Of a DNA stretch of 64,000 bases, positions 22,282 to 33,845 are shown piece after piece. Position numbers and translations under genes: made by a program. This DNA comes from Sinonovacula constricta (lineage: Eukaryota; Mollusca; Bivalvia; Cardiida; Solecurtidae), in the NCBI GenBank assembly GCA_007844125.1, contig CM017564.1, positions 28,917,658-28,981,657 of the forward strand, in the 5' to 3' direction. Every line of letters begins with the position of its first letter. Position 1 is the first letter of the stretch. The notes below the pieces were generated by a model that searched no databases, was not told where the DNA came from, and saw only the letters and a program-made list of their open reading frames with translations.

Positions 22282-25200
22282 TTACTGTTGTGACCAGTCC
22301 AAATGCTCAAATGCCTGTCTCACTTTCTCCATCTGTTCCTCATCTGCAGAAGACACACAACGGTTACTGACATAACATTATTTGTCACTTTTGGACAAAC
22401 GCATACGTATTGATGCAAATGCTTATACAAAGGGCGCCCGTCTCAATTGTTAGAACTGATGAATTGTACACAGCCTACCGGTGCTTTGGTTCGAGTCCAG
22501 TCGATGTGACACCCGTTATGGATGTCGTACAGTTGTGTGGAGCGTCGATACTGTACAGCGACATTTCTATCAAGATAGCACAGGGGCACTATAAGGTGCC
22601 CAGGGACTGCACCCGGTCGGTCCATTATACTGACACCGACAAATCAGGCGTAATGCTCTCACCTAAACCCCGAGCGTTAGGAGGGAAGCCAATACTACCA
22701 CTTATAAGTCTTTGGTTTGACCCGGCCGGGGTTTGAAACCGCGAAGTACGCTCTACCACTCGAGCTATTTCGACCGGTGGAGCGTCGATGAATATTTCGA
22801 GTTATAATAAGCACATTTTGACATTTCTGGAACACTGGACAATCTCGTCCATGTGAAATAACGCAAAACAAAATAACATAGCTCTTACTTAGTCGCGTGG
22901 AGAAGACATCAAGCAGCTCGGACTTAGTGGAAAACTGCAAGTGGAGCTCGTAGGATTGGAACCAGTTGGCGATTCTCTCGAAATATTCATTAATGATTCT
23001 GCAGACGGTCCGAAGATCATTTTCACTGTAATCGGCTTCTGTTAGCGGGCTGATAATGTCCGGGTTGTAGTCAATAAAGTCCCTGAGGTGGTAGCATACC
23101 TCTCGTGGGGTCAAATAGCTGAAACTGAGACATTCGGCATCTAGTAAAAATAAATGATGCAGGATTTCCAGGTAAAGGCAGCACTAACGTTGCTAAAATC
23201 TGTTACCAAAGCAAATTGTTTTTTATCAATGCACTTTTCAACGGTAACAAGAGGACTTGTTGAGATAATAAAACACTATTTGCAACACTTGCAAAAGTGA
23301 GATTTAGTAGGAGGCAAAGCAATAATAACGCTACGACTTTTAATCATGATTTTTAAAAACTATTCCCGTTTTGCTTGAAAATCAGGATCATGGTTACTGT
23401 TCAATGGAAACTCCTCTGGTAATTCCGTCTATCGGATGTAATGTTGTGCTGTGATATAGAATCACAATCGTTTTTGTTAGCCAGAAGAAGAATACGCATA
23501 AAAAATTTCTTAAAAGTGATGTGTAGTGCAATTTCATCTTAGAATCATAGATTTATTTAACTGTTCACAGCCCTTTAGATAAACAATTGTGTAATTACAG
23601 TAGAGAAAACAAGTTTATTTTGATAAGTCATAGGCAGACTTTACAATTTTCGCGGGGTTTTCCCGCCATAAATCAGACGATTCGTGAATTCGGCGTTTCT
23701 AATGAGTTACCGTGTAGACAGTAAGCACCATTCTTCGGTGCTGCGCTACAAAAATATAAATAAAAAAATCACCGTCTTGAAAAATCTCAAATGTAGTGGA
23801 AATCATACCTGTGTAGGTTAACAGGACACTAAATTTGTTCTTTACTCTGTTGTTAAATTTACTAATTTGGAAGAGCAAACCATTTCTTTTGGAACCCTAA
23901 AACAATTGTGAGAAAGACCATTACATTATCTAATTAACAGGGCCTCTGCGAAGAAGTTATGAGTAGCAAAGACGGTTCACCTCCCCTGTAAACATGCACC
24001 GTAAATTTTCACCGTAAATTTTCACATATACCCGTTCAATTTCCATGAAATGAACAGTTCCGGTCTAAATGGAGCAGTCCATAATTGAGCATAGGAGTGC
24101 AGTTTTTTTTTGCATTTTCCTAATTCTACACTGTTCCAGCTTTGGTTTGCACCACAATGCATGCGATTATCTTAATTATAGCAAATACGATCACAAAACA
24201 ATTTATAAAAGAACCTTATGGCGCACATTTACCAACCTGTATGTCGATTTGGTGTCAAAGTACAAGGTTCCATACGCTTTAAGCGTAAACACACAAATTA
24301 AAAATGTTAACATTACGAAGACTGTGCCGTTCTCGTAAAGGCCATTGACGACTCTTGTAGGATCTAGTTGGAAGAGATTATGGTCAGAAGGTCACTTGTC
24401 ATGTCGTGACAATTACGTCAATATTTTCTTAAAATCGTACCTTGTGTTGTTTTTTTAACAGCCCACTTTCACAGCTGGGTTTCGTTACTCACACTGACCG
24501 GACCGACGCCAAAATATGACGTTGCTACAGGCTTACATGCATTTTCTCGAAATGGTACTTAGCTTTGTTTATTGGGTTTACCGTCCCACCAACAATATTT
24601 CAGTTACCTGAAGACGGTGTCCTCTTAGCAGATATAGTGCTGCCTTTCCCTGTGTATAGCATGCCATGAACCCAGTCACATATCCTAAAACCGGGCCAAC
24701 CAGTCTGCGGGACTACCTTTATTTTCCCGAGAGTTAGCATGGGAGCAACACAGCTTTGGTGTGCCGCGATCTGGGCTCGAACCCGGGGCGTCCCGAACCT
24801 GGAGCCGACATTCAACCGTTTGCGCACCAGGTCCGGTCTTTTAAATATATGAAGACCATATATAATGTAACCTTGGGGGTAATAAAGTGCAAGGTTGACC
24901 TATACTTACTCTTCCATGAACAACTGAGCGACTAACAAATGACGCCTGATGAGAGTCGTGGCGTCTGGGCATTTGACACCGGCCCGGTGTAAAGCTTCGT
25001 TGACGAGGGTGGCAAAGTCACCCGTCATACCAGTTCGGAACCATTCGTGGATGGTCGAGTACAGCTCGTGTGTAGCATTGGCAACGTCTACAAACATGTA
25101 TATATATTTTTCAGACAATATACAAATCAAAGAACTTCCGATATATTTGCTTTACCATTTACACGGGTCTGCTAATATTTGCTTACTGAAGACGAGCAAA

Positions 25201-28200
25201 TTACTTTTACAATTCGACTTGTGATTTAGTTGCCCTGTCAGTATTTTGTTTTTGTTAACCGGTTACAAAATTTTCATTTCCGCACAAGACGGTCTTGTAA
25301 AAAATATTTGTACAATGGCAAACATACTATCAACGGAAATGCGAGACATTTGGTGGCCTATTTATTTAAAAGGTGGGAATAATTGTACTATATATTATTT
25401 GCTCAAGAATTCGATCGTGTATGTGTTGTAGTAACGTCTAATTCTACGGCACTGACATGCTTACAAACACAAATAGATTAATGTGGAGATATTTATGGAG
25501 ATATTTATTCCATTTAGGCGCAGATAAATAGAACAGCTAATTCAGTAAAAGCTATATGTAACTTACCAATGAAAGACCCCCCGAACAGAATTTCCAGAGA
25601 TGTTCTGAACATAGTGTCATGAACCATTGTGATCAGTGTCTGGTAGAGCCGGCCAGCATCCTCCTCGGAGAGCCCAAGTCTCGTGAAGACCCCGTTCAGT
25701 TTGGTAAACATCGGGCCTTCCGCCGGTGTAAACCCGCGTTCTTTGCTCATCATAAGTGTACCTAAAAAAATAATTCGAGGCACATATTTAGGATCATGTG
25801 CTCCGGTGATTTTAATCAAATTGTCGAGGGATCTTCTGCCTCCCAGTTATAACAGCACATATAATAACGCAATTTGTCCTCGATGTAATAAGAAGTCAAA
25901 AAGACCAGTATTTAACAACATGACAAGTACTTATGGATATGGAACTGTTTACATGCTCAACTACACGTTATACTGGCAGGCTTCAATCGGAACTCCTCGG
26001 GTAATTCAGAACCTCGGATGTATGTGGTGCAATGATACAGAATAACTATCGTTTTGTTAGCCGGAAGAAAAGCAGTAAGTGTTCTTACAAAGGATTAACC
26101 GATTCAAAATTCCTTAAAATATGCAACTGTTACTGCATTTTCAGCAGAAGATAACAACCTTTATATCTTTGTTATGAAGACATATGCACCGACATATTTA
26201 TTTTTGCGGTGTTCTCCCGTAATATATATCCGAGAGATGATTCGTGAGTTATCCGAGGCGTTCCTATGGGACAGGCTTATGTAGCTATGGACACACCTCC
26301 TTTAACCAAACCAAGTTCACCAGTACGGTTTATGGGAACAAATTATCAAGTCGTTTCAGCGGTCTAATAATGTGATTATGAAATTATTGAAATGCTTTAT
26401 GAAATAATTGAAATGCTTCCAAGCCGTACGTTGCACGCAAATTTCTTTGCAAGAAAATGCGAGTGACAATGATAAAGTTTATTACGGACTATCATAGTGT
26501 CCCAAATTGCTGAAGCTAGATTTAGCCGAAATATACAACAACTGTTGATGTAAATGCCGTTAATGTTAAAGTTTACCTACCTTCCATTGCCATGTCTATA
26601 AAAGTAGAGGGACATCTTGTTCTCATCTCCATCAGTGCTTTTGTTATACGTCTAGTAAGAAGCAGGCTCAGCGTATCCTTGTCCCAGGCTTCCGGGAACA
26701 TCTTCATCAGTTGCTTCATTTCGCTTTCAAATGAAACAAGTTGATCTGGGCGGAGACCTGAAAACTCTTTTGTAAAAGAGAAAAAAAAAACGGTGGTTAA
26801 TGAACATTGACATTGCATTCAAATGGAGATGATTATTTCTTGTAAAAGGATTTTTAAAAAAATCGTACCTTTGACAATATCTTTTAGCACAATTATCTCC
26901 GGGATAAGGATTTCCCGGCATTTTTGCCAATACTGTGCAGCGACATTTCTATCATAGCACAGGGGCTACTTATGCACTTATGAGGTGCCAAGGGGCTGAA
27001 CCCGGCCGGTTCATTATACCGATACCGACCAGCGTAATGCTGTCCCCCTAGACCCGAGCGTTAGGAGGGAAGCCACTACCACCAACCTGACCCGGCCGAG
27101 GTTTGAACCAACGACCTCTCGATCCGCAAGCCGACGCTCTACCAACATAGCTATTGCGGCCGGTTTGATCTCCTGGTATTAAAATCATACAAACCAGAAA
27201 GAAATAGCTGTACACTATGCCTGTTAATAAATAAACGAGGCTGATTTGAAATAACGAGTGAAGGGTTATATCGGACAATATGGACTACCTTCAATCACTG
27301 ACTCTGACCAAAAGTCGCTCAGATGTAATTTAATCAGTTGCTCCAAATAATCGCTTCCTGGGAATACAACCAGTTGCTTGAAATCCAAAACGTCTGTGAA
27401 CGGATAGTTTATGTAACCTTCGTCATACTCGTCGTCGTAGTAATCGGCAGCATAATTATCGAATGGATAGTGCTCATCGTAAGATGACGACGCGTCAAAG
27501 TCAGTATATGGGTTGTAACCAGAAGAGTCTTCGTGTTCATAGTAGCCATTTCCAGCCCCATATCCCATTGGTGCGCCATTTCCAGCCCCATATCCCATTG
27601 GTGCGCCATTTCCAGCCCCATATCCCATTGGTGCGCCATTTCCAGCCCCATATCCCATTGGTGCGCCATTTCCAGCCCCATATCCCATTGGTGCGCCATT
27701 TCCAGCCCCATATCCCATTGGTGCGCCATTTCCATCCCCATATCCCATTGGTGCGCCATATCCAGCCCCATGTGCGCCATTTGCAGCTCCATATCCCATT
27801 GGTGTGTCAAATCCATGCTGAGAGGGAAACGGCTTTGAATCACCATGATACGATTCATCACCTGACCATGTGTTTTGCGACCAAGACTCTGGTTTGGCAT
27901 AATGCACACGCACGTTTCTGGCTTCGTTATTGGTGGCCAGATCCTTTAACAGTTTCCTTAACCGAGTCAGAGTCTGGTCGTCTTGCTTGCCTAGACAAAA
28001 AATAAATAAAAACATCACAAGTAGTTAATACAGCTTAAGGAATTTGATGGAAGTGTTCATTGAATATTGAATATTGAAACTATTAAAGGGTTGGATGAAA
28101 CTATAGAAAACGTAGCTTTACCAAGCTTATAGTTTCAGCTTACAAATTTTTTGTATTGAATGAACACGAATGTTCGAGTCTAACCACATAATCAGCTGTT

Positions 28201-29601
28201 GTACATTTAGCTTTGTAGGATTTTTTTCGGTATGGAAATTTATTTTCGCGAGAGGACGCCATTGAGAAACAACATCACGTCAACATTTGCGACTCGCCAA
28301 CTAATTAGTGGCTTATCTTCTAGGACACAGCTCTCCAGTGACTTGGCGTGTTTTGAATAAACAGCACAAGTTCTGGCAATACTGTGCGAACACAAGGAAC
28401 CTTTGCCAAACGCTGTCTGGTTTCTCGTTAACAATACCACCGATGTATTGCTTTATTGAGTTTCAGTGACATTGGAACGTTCTTCCGACCGACCGACATC
28501 AGACCCGTACGTCAGGATAATTACATACGTAACTGCCACTTAACGTAAAGCGTTTGAATTCACAACGTGATAATTGTTCCCCAACCGATAATTGTTCAGA
28601 CCTTTGACGCACTTTAAGTCAACACACAGCAAGACATCCGTAGAGAATTTAAGCCGCAGATCCAACAATAATATAGCTTTACGTACACGTCATACACATT
28701 AAGCCATCAAATTCGTTTTGAAGCGCAATTGTCGATACGAGTTATAGCGTTAAGGTCTGACTATTGACCATTGAAGCCATAATAACGATGACAACCAACG
28801 TTTAACCATGTCAAAACGGTTTTAGATGGCATGTGATGTTACATTCAGTCCAAAAAATTATTCGCTGGGAAAATAAGGTCATTAGCAAGACCTGTTAATA
28901 TGAAAAAGAAAAGAAACATGGAAAATTATAAAACTACCGATTTTAATTGTTATACGATTGTAATTGTTATACGATTCGAAGTCTGGACTTCTTTATCCCA
29001 GAGCTCGATTGACTTCCCCACGAGTTTAGAGCCAAGCACTCAGTGTGTATCTTATATCGGCTGAGATAAGTTAAAATCGTATTTTTAGAGACACGCTCCT
29101 CGGCCAATTTTCGTTCAATTGCTTAAAATTGAGTTGTGTCGCTGCGATGTAACCAACAAAACCTCGGAATAACCCTGATATTTCGTGTCGCCATAACTTA
29201 ATAAGCATCTTACAAAGCAGTTTCAGACCACAGGCGGCAACGTTGACCATGCCCCTCTACTTCGATACAATACTGACATGTCTAAAAGTGGATTGCATTT
29301 TACTTTCTTGACTTTACAGATAGTATATAACTTTGCATGTCATGTACAAAAAAGTGTGCTGAGCCAGCCATGTCCACGTTATGTGTAAAGCAACCTTACA
29401 GGAGCGTGGGCGTGTTGTCAACTGTGGTACGCATGTTCTAAAGTACAAATGCGACATGGAATATAAAATATTTGGTTTTCAAACCGCATGGTTGTGTTAT
29501 TGTACTATCAAACGAAAAAACAACAACAATGCATTCTAGAAGAAACAACACTTACCTTGAACGGCAACAAGAACAACAGCCAGAATTACTAGAATCTTCA
29601 T
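22282..29601 (-). CDS. Secreted Gly/Tyr/Asn-rich decapeptide-repeat protein, unknown family
   Basis: Exons: 29601-29556, 27990-27289, 26757-26581, 25761-25567, 25087-24910, 23140-22889, 22343-22282. Exon 1 encodes a signal peptide (Met-Lys-Ile-Leu-Val-Ile-Leu-Ala-Val-Val-Leu-Val-Ala-Val-Gln-Gly). The second exon has a basic helix, then about seven tandem decapeptides of type Pro-Met-Gly-Tyr-Gly-Ala-Gly-Asn-Gly-Ala, then an acidic Tyr/Asp-rich stretch. Later exons encode 58-84-residue helical segments with few cysteines; I recognise no family. Most introns are phase 1 (exons 2-4 are 1-1 symmetric). The join between 24910 and 23140 is off by one base, so either an extra base or a missed small exon is present. 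The last exon ends in Trp-Ser-Gln-Gln-stop, but a good donor (CA|GTAAGT) overlaps that stop, so the gene may continue. Shell-matrix, mucus or byssus-type extracellular roles are possible guesses only. Confidence 0.62.
22543..22783 (-). mobile_element. tRNA-derived SINE, family B (truncated head)
   Basis: Matches the copy at 12513-12778 from the GCGACATTTCTATCAAGATA segment to the tRNA-like end, with a deletion near the box B/anticodon region (GGTTTCAAACCCCGGCC then GTAGAGCGTACTTCGCG). It lies in the last intron of the secreted repeat-protein gene. Confidence 0.82.
24570..24835 (-). mobile_element. tRNA-derived SINE, family C
   Basis: The minus-strand head has CCGGACCTGGTGCGCAAACG and a B-box-like GGTTCGAGCCC (near 24775). 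It ends with a tail reading TTGGTGGGACGGTAAACCCA near 24580-24600. The same tail and general layout occur on the plus strand at 46750-47000. It lies in an intron of the secreted repeat-protein gene. Confidence 0.78.
26905..27166 (-). mobile_element. tRNA-derived SINE, family B
   Basis: Head on the minus strand at 27120-27165 (GGCCGCAATAGCTATGTTGG, B-box-like GGTTCAAACCTCGG). The body and tail match 12513-12778. Small internal deletions are visible. It lies in the intron between exons 2 and 3 of the secreted repeat-protein gene. Confidence 0.85.
27545..27765 (-). repeat. In-frame 30-bp coding minisatellite
   Basis: Units of 30 bases encode the Pro-Met-Gly-Tyr-Gly-Ala-Gly-Asn-Gly-Ala decapeptide. 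Six are identical at the DNA level, one differs by a single base (GAT for GCT, Asp for Ala), and flanking units are degenerate. Because 30 is a multiple of three, all other frames through it also stay open on both strands. Confidence 0.95.
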
Positions 29602-29670
29602 AGTTTTGCTACCAGATGTTGACACGCCGAACATAAAATGCTGTGATACTGACCAATGTCCAAACGGCCA

Positions 29671-29679
29671 AATATATAC
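29671..29679 (-). promoter_or_regulatory. Probable TATA box of the secreted repeat-protein gene
   Basis: On the minus strand GTATATATTTGG lies about 70 bases upstream of the ATG at 29601. That predicts a transcription start near 29645 and a short 5' UTR of about 40 bases. This supports the signal-peptide exon as the true first exon. Confidence 0.5.
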
Positions 29680-30360
29680 ATATTCTGTCGCACAGACATC
29701 GAGGCCTGGCAAGGCATTCATACAGTTCTAAATCATCATAAATTTAAAGTTTAAGCAATATATTTACCCTTATAGCATAAATCATCAGAAAATTTATTTC
29801 TAAGATACGCGCAATGTTGTAGAACGTTTACCATACTATTATATCAAAGCATGTGTTTTGCTTAATAAAAATTAATAAGTGTAAACAACTAAGTATAAAT
29901 ATAACTATCTTGAACCGTCCTCAGGGCCTCAGTTGAAGGGTATCGGACGATGCACGCGAGGTCCGTGCTGCTGTCAATCCGTGATTTGAAACGTATTCAG
30001 CATTTTTGTCGACACAAGTGCCAACGTTTCACGTGCACCTTGCTTGTCTCATGTGTCGGAAACCTACGATAGGACATTGCCTACAAGACGAACACGTTTT
30101 TTTCCAGACAGGCATCACTAACACAGGCAATGACATTGAAACAAAATATTATTAGTATGCTAAAGATACCCTGTTTAATTGATATATCGGATAAGCATTT
30201 CCAATTAATTTTTCAAACGACAATATGCTAATGATTTTTAATATTTAATATGATTTCAGTAATACATAAATGTTCAAACAATGGTCTGCATTTAAAACTA
30301 TTTAAATTTATTCTATCTGTCTTGTTTTTAAAGTCAGGTATTAATTTATAATCTATGGGA

Positions 30361-30642
30361 TGGGATGGGATTAGCCAGCATTTTTGCCGATAATGTGCAG
30401 CGACATTTCTATCATTATAGCACAGGGGCACTAATGAGGTGCCCAGGGACTGAACCCGGCCTGTCCATTATACTGACACCGACAAGTCAGGCGTAGATGC
30501 TGTCACCTTAGCCACGAGCGTTAGGAGGGAAGCCACTACTACCAACTTTAAAAGTCTTTGGTTTGAACCGGCCGGGGTTTGAACACACGACCTCCAGATC
30601 CGCAAGCCGACGCTATACCACCTGAGCTATTGCGGCAGGTCT
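30361..30642 (-). mobile_element. tRNA-derived SINE, family B
   Basis: Nearly full-length relative to 12513-12778. The tRNA-like head is TGCCGCAATAGCTCAGGTGG near 30640 and the tail ends in AAATGCTGGCTAATCCCATC near 30361. A GGGAT duplication (GGGATGGGATGGGATT) marks the tail end. Confidence 0.88.
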
Positions 30643-30879
30643 AAAATCTATGTTAGGCTCGAATTTTCATTAATGAAACATAAAGTACAACAGAAAAGAA
30701 CTTTAAAAAAGATATACGGCGTTGGTGAGGCATAAACTTACACATTTTTATCGTGTTTATGTTTTTATAGAAAATAAATTTAAAAGAACAAAATATAATA
30801 CATTTTACACGAGTCGCTCGCTCCATCTGGGCGTCATAATTCTGAAGTTTCTCGCGTAATAGACAGTAAATATTTTTGC

Positions 30880-31125
30880 TGTTGTTTTGTTTTGGAAATA
30901 CATCGCAGCGACCAATTACGATGATTATCGCGACATTCAGCCTTTTGGTGGAGGAAGTCCCCAAACAAATGTCCGGGTAGAACCACTGGCGGACCGCCGG
31001 TCAGCTGGAAGACCTTCCCACTTTAAGTCCTTCGCCCCGAACAGAACTCGAACCCACGCGATGGGGAGCTAGGAAGTTTCAAGTAAGCGACTCTTACCAA
31101 CAATTATCGGCCACGAGGTCGTGAC
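30880..31125 (-). mobile_element. tRNA-derived SINE, family A
   Basis: The A-rich end complement (TTTTGTTTTGGAAATACATC) is at 30885, the GGTGGAGGAAGTCCCCAAAC tail complement is near 30945, and the tRNA-like head with GGTTCGAGTTCTG lies near 31045. A second fragment in plus orientation (31125-31175) directly follows it. Confidence 0.82.
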
Positions 31126-31589
31126 GAGAACTCTCAAGTGGGGAGGTTTTCCGCTAACCTGCGGTGCGCTGGTGGTTGGTTGAAACATATTTTATTTGGA
31201 AAAACAATCATTTACAAAACATGTTATACAATATATGGGGATAAGAACGAAAGAATAATATTCTTATCGTGTTCTTTTCCCTGTTAGAAATAATTATACA
31301 ATGATATGGCTATTAGCTAACAATACTTTTCCGTACATTTATCAGTTTTAAGTTAAAAAGAAAATATACGGTGGCTTATTATGGGAAATAGGCTTCATGG
31401 GGCGTGGGTATAAGTTAACCTCAGTATATCCACTCAATCCAAGCTAAAACGTTTAGTAGATTTGATGAAGCTATGAACTGCATCAACGATATTTGTATTC
31501 GCAGCCAGTGACAAGGTATCATCACCATATATCAGAATGTCAAGGGAGACAATTGGTAGAAAAGAAAGTTTGGTGAATAATATATGCCT

Positions 31590-31705
31590 CTCGTGCGCTG
31601 GTGGTTCTACTCTATGTCTGGGGTCTTCCTCCACCAACAATTGGCTGGATGTCGCCAATATGACCATAATTGTGTTGGTGCGACGTAACAAAAAAAAATA
31701 TAAAA
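31590..31705 (+). mobile_element. Family A SINE, 3' tail fragment
   Basis: Only the tail is present: GCGCTGGTGGTTCTACTCTA, then GGGGTCTTCCTCCACCAACA, then GGCTGGATGTCG, ending GCGACGTAACAAAAAAAAAT. The tRNA-like head is missing, so this is a 5'-truncated copy. Confidence 0.7.
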
Positions 31706-32935
31706 AAGAAAAACACGAAGAAAATAACACAAAAGAACCGGGCTGGCTATGATGTTGTCCGGGTTAAACTTGTATTCGTGAAGGTCGTAAAATAAAGACT
31801 TGAATTTTCTGTATTGTGTCCCAGAATGCAACAAAATTCAGGTCCGTATTTAAAACATACTTGACAAAAAGTCAACCTCTGGTTTTTGAAATTCTCACGT
31901 AAATCAATTACAATACATTTTTTTCATAAAGGTTAGGGTCCGATTAATGCTGTGTCTTTTATACAATACGCTGACAACCTTTCTAGTGTTATTTTAATCG
32001 TTTGACATGCATTCTCCCATCATTTTAATTGCATAGTTTTACTACTGACCAATGACATGTGATTAAATGTAGTTATATAAACATTGTGACTTTAAAATGT
32101 GGTTAAATAAATTTCTTTGATAATATTTATTTAGTGGTGATTACATTAAGGCTTGATATATACGTCTATTTTTTAAACATATTATTCTACAATGGCTATT
32201 CTAAACACATGCACTTTATGTTCGTCTGGCTCCATGTCCGGCGTTGCATGTATCTAGTTTTCCATTGGAGTGTAGAAAATGCTTGACTGAAAAAATGAGC
32301 AATAAAAGCTGAAAGCATAATTATTTATTTGCAAATCAATGCCAAGATGTGTACATACATAAGTGAATAACTAGAAATATGTTTAGGCCTATTGAAATTA
32401 GTTAAAAAGTGGTATGTTTAAGCACGACTGCAGTATTTTTGTACTTTATGAATGTGAACTGTTTAATTTGAATTAAGATGACTTAGTCAACTCTAATTTA
32501 TTTTATTATGTTGAACAATTTAAGCAGTGAGATGAAATACATTTGATATACAAATTGACAGAATTTATGTTCAAGGTACAACAATATTTACAACTGTGAT
32601 AAATAAATCAAGATACGTTCGTTCATCTAATCGAAATTGTTTTTAATCACATTAAATTCAATGAAATGAAGATTTTATGCATTTAACTCGAAGAGGCTAT
32701 AACTTTGTACACTTCATCATCAGATTAAGATATACCAATTTTGTACATACACAAAATAAATATGGTTAATTAACAATGAATGGACCTGACCAATCCCAGT
32801 CGGCGAGCGTTTAAACACACAGTAAACAAGGAAGTTTTACGTTGTGAAAACAGATGAACACGAGTCAATCTGAGTTCGATCTGTCTCCTGTACGGTGTAC
32901 CATCGGCGTGTCCATAAAACGAAAACATTCAAGAT

Positions 32936-33448
32936 TTATACGTCACTGTATTTATGATTGTTGAAATTGTCAGAACGCTTCCGACGGCCTGGTCCGCGCG
33001 GACCATACAAAGAGGCAACCATCAGATCATGTGCGATGTTATTCAAGGCGGTAATTCTGGAACCATAGCCGCTATCCATATGAAGTGTCCCACGTCGTTT
33101 CTGTATATAAAACAACCCTTGTTGGTCATTGCTGTTATTCGCACGTGACTTTGCATTTGTTACTCGTTGCGCATTCTTTCCATTGTTTAACACACAACCT
33201 TCTGTGTCCAGTTGTTTGGACAGCAATTTTGTAGTAGAATTTGATCTAGATTCCGTATCTGTTTGGATGTATTCGATAAGGCTCAAACTCCTGTTGGCGA
33301 ATTTAGCAAACACGTGTTTGCAGTTACTAAAGATTTTGTTTGTGATGTCGCCAGCATCGTTTGTATCCAGTAATTTGTCTTGTACGTGGTCCGGACGACG
33401 CACAGTAGACGTCGCCATCAAAACACATAAATAAATACCCAGCGTCAT
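32936..33448 (-). CDS. DH31/calcitonin-like neuropeptide precursor 1 (one peptide)
   Basis: A single exon of 170 codons. The N-terminus is short and hydrophobic (Ile-Tyr-Leu-Cys-Val-Leu-Met-Ala), a weak but plausible signal peptide. Lys-Arg-Arg at 117-119 precedes a 34-residue peptide (120-153). It contains Gly-Tyr-Gly-Ser-Arg-Ile, an Ala...Asn-Ile-Ala-x-Asp-Leu helix and a Gly-Pro end. Gly154 is the amide donor and Arg-Arg-Lys-Arg (155-158) is the convertase site. A Gly-Pro-amide terminus after an amphipathic helix and lack of a disulfide in the peptide fit DH31 (insect diuretic hormone 31, related to calcitonin), acting through family B GPCRs. A second, paralogous precursor lies 6.5 kb away on the same strand. 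An unrelated bivalve-specific amidated peptide family is the main alternative. Confidence 0.75.
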   Translation of the reverse strand: MTLGIYLCVLMATSTVRRPDHVQDKLLDTNDAGDITNKIFSNCKHVFAKFANRSLSLIEYIQTDTESRSNSTTKLLSKQLDTEGCVLNNGKNAQRVTNAKSRANNSNDQQGLFYIQKRRGTLHMDSGYGSRITALNNIAHDLMVASLYGPRGPGRRKRSDNFNNHKYSDV

Positions 33449-33510
33449 GATATAATGTTTCAGGTTTGCGCTAACAGAAGCCTTGGTATGCTTAAATAGT
33501 GTTCCCAGTG

Positions 33511-33518
33511 TATATAAG
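33511..33518 (-). promoter_or_regulatory. TATA box of peptide precursor 1
   Basis: CTTATATA on the minus strand lies about 65 bases upstream of the ATG at 33448. That places the expected transcription start near 33485 with a short 5' UTR. Confidence 0.6.
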
Positions 33519-33782
33519 ACACCGCATCAAGGATAGGTTTACAATTCCAATTCCAAACACATGGCAGCCAGCCACGAGTTGCTAATTATAATCAGTGGCA
33601 GTAACCTCTGAAGCCTTCACACATCCATAGTTCACTCCCTTATGATATCGTATCATAGTTTTTGTGTAATAGTATGGTTTTGATTTAACACCTTATAAAA
33701 CAAACCCAGTAACACCAACAATAAGGAACAACGCAACCAAATCAACCGATCGAATTGTTTCCGTTTGTCCGTACTTTTATCT

Positions 33783-33845
33783 TCGGGGGCGGGGGTTGGG
33801 GTGGCGTGGGGTGGGGCGGAGCCTGGGGGGATAGGGGGTGTCGTG
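33783..33845 (+). repeat. Long G-rich tract with strong G-quadruplex potential
   Basis: About 60 bases with many G runs of 4-6 (GGGGGCGGGGGTTGGGGTGG and onward to GGGGGGATAGGGGGTG). It lies about 270 bases upstream of the TATA box of peptide precursor 1, on the opposite strand. Confidence 0.7.

Larger units (their letters stand above)
29682..32935. other. Interval between the secreted repeat-protein gene and the first peptide gene
   Basis: No gene is supported. It holds one family B SINE (30361-30642), one family A SINE (30880-31125) and two partial family A tails (31125-31175 and 31590-31700). The rest is AT-rich sequence. Confidence 0.55.

Noticed and set aside
24069..24338. 89-codon frame with a hydrophobic N-terminus resembling a signal peptide
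   Set aside because: Single short frame in an intron on the opposite strand to the host gene, with no processing sites, domain or splice support.
27463..28005. Plus-strand frames (His-Phe-Gln-Pro-His... and Ser-Pro-Ile-Ser-His-Trp... repeats) and the minus-strand Met-Ala-His-Gln-Trp-Asp frame
   Set aside because: Shadows of the 30-bp coding repeat, open only because the unit is a multiple of three. The minus-strand Pro-Met-Gly-Tyr frame has splice sites, a signal peptide and flanking non-repeat coding sequence.
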